From contig NC_089239.1 in the NCBI RefSeq assembly GCF_963924675.1, positions 6,313,001 through 6,377,000 on the forward strand: DNA of 64,000 nucleotides, written 5' to 3'. The DNA is from Phocoena phocoena. Lineage: Eukaryota; Chordata; Mammalia; Artiodactyla; Phocoenidae. Below the pieces are notes generated by a model. That model was not told the DNA's origin. It was given only the letters and a program-made list of their open reading frames with translations, and ran no database searches. Positions 60,431 through 64,000 of this stretch are shown here, piece by piece. Position 1 is the first letter of the stretch; each line of letters opens with the position of its first letter. The position numbers and the translations under genes are program-made.

Positions 60431-60667
60431 ACTAACCCAAACTGTGTGGACAAACAAGTCTGCAGTCCCCACAGGCCTCCAGCAGTAGATACCTATGCAC
60501 TGACCCTGTTTATCTCTCTCCTGTTCTGGAGGACCACAGTGTGTGTCTGGAATATCTAGCCATCTAATCAACACATCAAGCAGGGTAGTTTTGTTCCAAG
60601 GGCATAGAGAGCTTCAGCGTGAATTAAAATTCCCTCTCTCAAAGAAAGGTAACAATCTGTAAATAAA

Positions 60668-60668
60668 G

Positions 60669-60700
<32 letters not shown>
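60668..60700. repeat. GT microsatellite
   Basis: About 15 uninterrupted GT units in intron 2. Confidence 0.95.
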
Positions 60701-60701
<1 letters not shown>

Positions 60702-61142
60702 GAGGGGAGGTGTCAATTAACAGAGGACAGCCACTGCAGCTTTCGCTTTTATGACCCGAAACACTGGACAAAACCACAGTCCATTCGCACCAAAAAAACC
60801 CAAACAACAAAAAACAGATGAACTTGAGATTGTGCCTTTCAAAAGTCCCTTCCTAGGTGATGTCTCCTTACTGATACATCTCCCAGCAAAGAGAAAGAAG
60901 AGTTAACACCAGCAATTTAAACACCCTTTGCGGAGGAAGGCAGACAGATAGCAAACACAGAGCTATCAGCCCAAGCACTACAGCCACCATTCTGGTACAT
61001 TCAAGAAACTTCTTGGCCTACAGTTTTATTTTAACAGTTAGTCTGAAACCGGCTTCTATCTGTGGCTTAAAAAAACCGTACAACCTCATCCACTGTCTAA
61101 TTCCTAGTATGGCATACAATCCTGCCTTAAGAAGAGTTATTA

Positions 61143-61452
61143 CAGGCCCATCTCAGGGATATTGCGGGTTTGGGTCCAGACCCCTGAAATAAAGCAAGTA
61201 TTGCATATAAGTGAGTCACATGCATTCTGTTGTTGTTTTCCCAGTGCATAAAAAAAGTTATGTTTACACTATACTGTAATTAAGTATGCAATAGCAGTAT
61301 GTCTAAAAAGACAATATATATACTTTAAGTAAAAAGCACTTTATTACTAAAAAATGCTAAACATCATCTGACAATGCAGGGGTTGCCACAAACCTTCGAC
61401 CTGTAAAAAATGTTGTATCTGGGAAGTGCAGTACAATAAGACACGTCTGTAT
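61143..61452 (+). mobile_element. Tigger1-like internally deleted DNA transposon
   Basis: ATCTCAGGGATATTGCGGGTT at the start, then CAGTGCATAAAAAAAGTTATG, TTTACACTATACTGTAATTAA and CTTTATTACTAAAAAATGC. The other end has GTTGTATCTGGGAAGTGCAG. It matches the two ends of Tigger1 without the transposase. Confidence 0.75.
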
Positions 61453-62160
61453 CGAGTTCAGACACTTTAGGTCCCTAAAAAGCTTCCAATAAAAAGAAAA
61501 TTAGTTCAAAATAGATGTAGATGTTTCCCCAAGTTCAAAGAATTAGATGGAGGTTGGGATGGAGCCCATGGGTACAGTACATGGGATGCAGCCACACATT
61601 TGAGGGCCCTTCTACACCAGGAAGCCAGGATCTTCTACATATGTTAATTCCAACCCTGACCAGCTAACAACTCATAGATCATCCCCAGAGAAGACAGAGT
61701 CTTACATGATCTATACCTGCTGTTGCCCCATGTCCTGAACCACAGAAACATGAAAGACTAATCTTATCAGGAGCCAAATAATCAACAATTTTTGGAGAAA
61801 GAGAACCATCCAGGCCCAGAAATTAGACTTAAACATTAGACTCCAGAAACTTTTGTCCACTGATCTCTTTCCTGGTCAGCCTTGTGCTTTGGCTGTATTT
61901 TTACACTTACTGTGTATGCATGACAAGGCCATCAACAGGGCTCTGGACAAGGACTGGGTGCTGGGGAGAAGAAACCCTAGAAGGCAGGATACTGCCAGGC
62001 TGATGAGGAATCACGCTGTTATCTAGAGACCCTAAATTGAAAGATTTCATAATATGTAGTGGCTGTTTCCTAGGATGTACCCCTGCCATATTCATGGTCC
62101 GCAATCGTGATCTACTCCACTGAGCTTTCTTGGTTCATAACTCTCTAAAAGGAAAACTTC

Positions 62161-62297
62161 AGGAATTCCCTGGGGCTCCAGTAGTTAGGACTCTGCGCTT
62201 CCACTGCAGGGGTCACGGGTTCAATCCCTGGTTGGGGAACTAAGATCCTGCAAGCCGCATGGTGTGGCCAGAAACAAACAAGCAAACAAAAGACACG
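62161..62297 (+). mobile_element. CHR SINE, single-monomer form
   Basis: Monomer with GGGCTCCAGTAGTTAGGACTC and the end GCAAGCCGCATGGTGTGGCC. The 13-bp duplication AAAGGAAAACTTC is perfect (62148-62160 and 62298-62310). Confidence 0.94.
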
Positions 62298-63265
62298 AAA
62301 GGAAAACTTCTAGAAAGAGTGAAAAAGAGAGTATGAGCTACAAGTTACCAAAACTTGTAAAAATGAGTCAGTGGCACAGGAAGGACCAAACAATTGGGTC
62401 TGTGTGGTTCTGGGGGCCTGGGCCATACTGGCCTCCATTCAATTAGCAAAAAATCTGTCAGGATGAATCAGACTACCAGCTGACAGGATGGTGAGGAAGG
62501 GGGCGGCCCAGGCTGAGCAATTCAAAGAGGCTTTCAAACAGCTACTTAACGTGTCTTGTGAGCTTTATGTGAATTTGAGGGGAAGGCCACAGAATAGTTC
62601 CCTCAGGCTTTCAAATCTCCATTCTGATCTGCCAATCCTCAGAGAAGAAAATGGGAAGCTATGAAGCGGCATCTCTGTCACTGAGATGGCTACACAGCGA
62701 AGTGCCACACACAAGTCCTCCCACACGCAAACTTGCCTGTTCCCACACGGTCTCTGCCTGAACCCATGGTAAAAAGCAGCCCGGGGACAGTCGGGGGAGT
62801 TCTCAGCAGGGCAGCACGGTATGGAGCTCACCATTAAAGCAAAACCACATCACAAAAAGCTGATATCATTTCCCCAGTAATTCCAGCTCCGTCACGAAGT
62901 CCAGCACAGGGAACCTGACCTCCCGTGGCGACCCGTGAGGAAGCTGCTAAACAAGAAAACAGAATCACTGTTGGGAGAATAAATTCGTGATCAGGTCAAA
63001 AACTAGCTAACTGGACAACTGAAAGCTGGCTCTACTTTGTCACTGCAGGTGACAGTGACAGACACTGGAATAGAAAAAGCATGTGAAAAGGACATCCCTC
63101 CTAGACGCCCATCTCCAGGCAGCAGCCCGCCAGCCTCTGAAAAAGGAGTCAAGGCACCATCCCTCTGCTCAAAGCCCTCTGCTGTGGGCTGGACTGTACT
63201 CCTCCAAAAGACAAGCTCAAGCCCTAACTCCCCACACCTTGGAATGTGGCCTCATCTGGAGGTAC

Positions 63266-63466
63266 AGCTGAGCCTTGAACAACGTGGCGGTTAGGGGTTC
63301 CGACCCCCGACCACCCAGCACCGTTGAAAACCCCCCCCATCAGCGGTGCTGCACCCTCAGATTCAACCAACCGTGGATCGTGTAGTACTCTAGAACATAC
63401 TTACTGAAAAAAATCTGTGTGAGTGGACCCGCACAGTTCAAACCCACGTGGCTCAGGGCTCCACTG
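63266..63466 (+). mobile_element. Short inverted-repeat DNA element (MITE-like)
   Basis: The start CTGAGCCTTGAACAACGTGG pairs imperfectly with the end GTTCAAACCCACGTGGCTCAG, giving terminal inverted repeats around 200 bp of sequence. It matches a common mammalian non-autonomous DNA transposon; family not named. Confidence 0.6.
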
Positions 63467-63479
63467 TGGTCTCTTTGCA

Positions 63480-63830
63480 GTAATCCAGTTAAGAGGAGGT
63501 CAACCTGGATTAGGGTGGCCCCTAAACCCAATGACTGGTGTCCTTATAAGTAAGCCACATGGAAGACACAGAGACACACAGGGAGGAGCTGGCCATGGAA
63601 TGAAGGAGGCAGAGAGGGAAGTTTTGCTGCCACAGGCCAAGGAACACCGAGAACTGCTGGCAACCACCAGAAGCCAGAAGAAACGAGGAAGAATCCTTGC
63701 CTAGAGCCTTTGGAGGGAGCGTGGCCCTGCCAACACCTTGATTTCGGACTTCTGCCCTCCAGAGCTGTGAGAGAATCAATTTCTGTTGCTTCAAGCCGCC
63801 CCCTTTGTTTGTGGCAGTTTTGAAAGGCAG
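63480..63830 (+). mobile_element. Old LTR-like mammalian repeat
   Basis: GGGTGGCCCCTAAACCCAATG, ACTGGTGTCCTTATAAGTAAG, ACACCTTGATTTCGGACTTC and CTCCAGAGCTGTGAGAGAATC are phrases of a widespread old mammalian repeat, probably of LTR type. The family is not assigned. Confidence 0.5.
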
Positions 63831-64000
63831 CCCCTTCCTGTCTCACTCAGGAGGAAAATCAATGCCTCGTTACGAGGTGACCCAGGCCTCCCCCGACCCG
63901 GGTGACTGTGGCTCCCAGAGCTCCCTGCCCCGCAGGTCGCTGCAGCCACCCTGGCCTCCTCCTTGGTCCTCGAACATGCTGCCACCCTGCCACCACGCGC

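Larger units (their letters stand above)
37360..64000 (-). other. TACC1: TACC1 intron 2, partial (at least 26.6 kb)
   Basis: Everything upstream of the exon 3 acceptor to the window edge. I searched by eye for the expected exon 2 peptide region (recalled as SDSEGNFETPEAETPI) and found no match on the minus strand. The span holds twelve CHR SINEs, three LINE-1 segments, two hAT/Tigger-type remnants and several LTR-like segments. GC-rich patches at 40600-41200 and 43560-43960 have open frames but no splice-supported protein. An alternative first exon cannot be excluded. Confidence 0.75.

Noticed and set aside
62565..62834. Candidate TACC1 exon 2 on the minus strand
   Set aside because: A short resemblance (WRFESLRE) to the expected EGNFETPE region is not in a matching order and has no fitting splice sites.
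1..64000. CRISPR arrays, operons or bacterial-type systems
   Set aside because: No regularly spaced direct repeats with unique spacers; the window is mammalian DNA with spliced exons and interspersed SINEs and LINEs.

Overview
This is vertebrate nuclear DNA, almost certainly from a cetacean and probably a toothed whale. The evidence is the interspersed repeats. At least 26 tRNA-Glu-derived SINEs of the CHR type (cetacean/hippo/ruminant) are present. About eleven are a nearly uniform short form of about 200 bp, many with intact target-site duplications and long pure A-tails. I see no ruminant Bov-A or Bov-B elements. Assigning it to toothed whales is inference from family knowledge.

One protein-coding gene can be supported: TACC1 (transforming acidic coiled-coil containing protein 1), on the minus strand. 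Eleven consecutive coding exons, corresponding to exons 3-13 of the 13-exon mammalian gene, run from 37359 down to the stop codon at 12035-12037. All splice sites are GT/AG and all phases agree. They sum to 2120 coding bases, or 705 complete residues after one split codon. The 5' exons, which would encode roughly the first 90 residues, were not found and probably lie beyond base 64000. The 3' UTR is about 4.8 kb and ends near 7210, with an AATAAA signal on the minus strand at 7227-7232.

Layout: 1-7200 is the 3' flank of TACC1, rich in repeats with no supported gene. 7210-12034 is the 3' UTR. 12035-20556 holds the exons for the C-terminal TACC coiled coil. 27363-37359 holds the acidic, serine-rich and SDP-repeat part, dominated by one 1.1-kb GC-rich exon. 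37360-64000 is intron sequence, at least 26.6 kb, filled with CHR SINEs, LINE-1 pieces, old DNA transposons and LTR fragments.

I found no RNA gene, CRISPR array, operon or new gene system. The observations worth a second look concern repeat biology (recent and nested SINE insertions, a SINE-free zone, orientation bias), the GC-rich exon, the phase-symmetric exon modules and the missing 5' exons.
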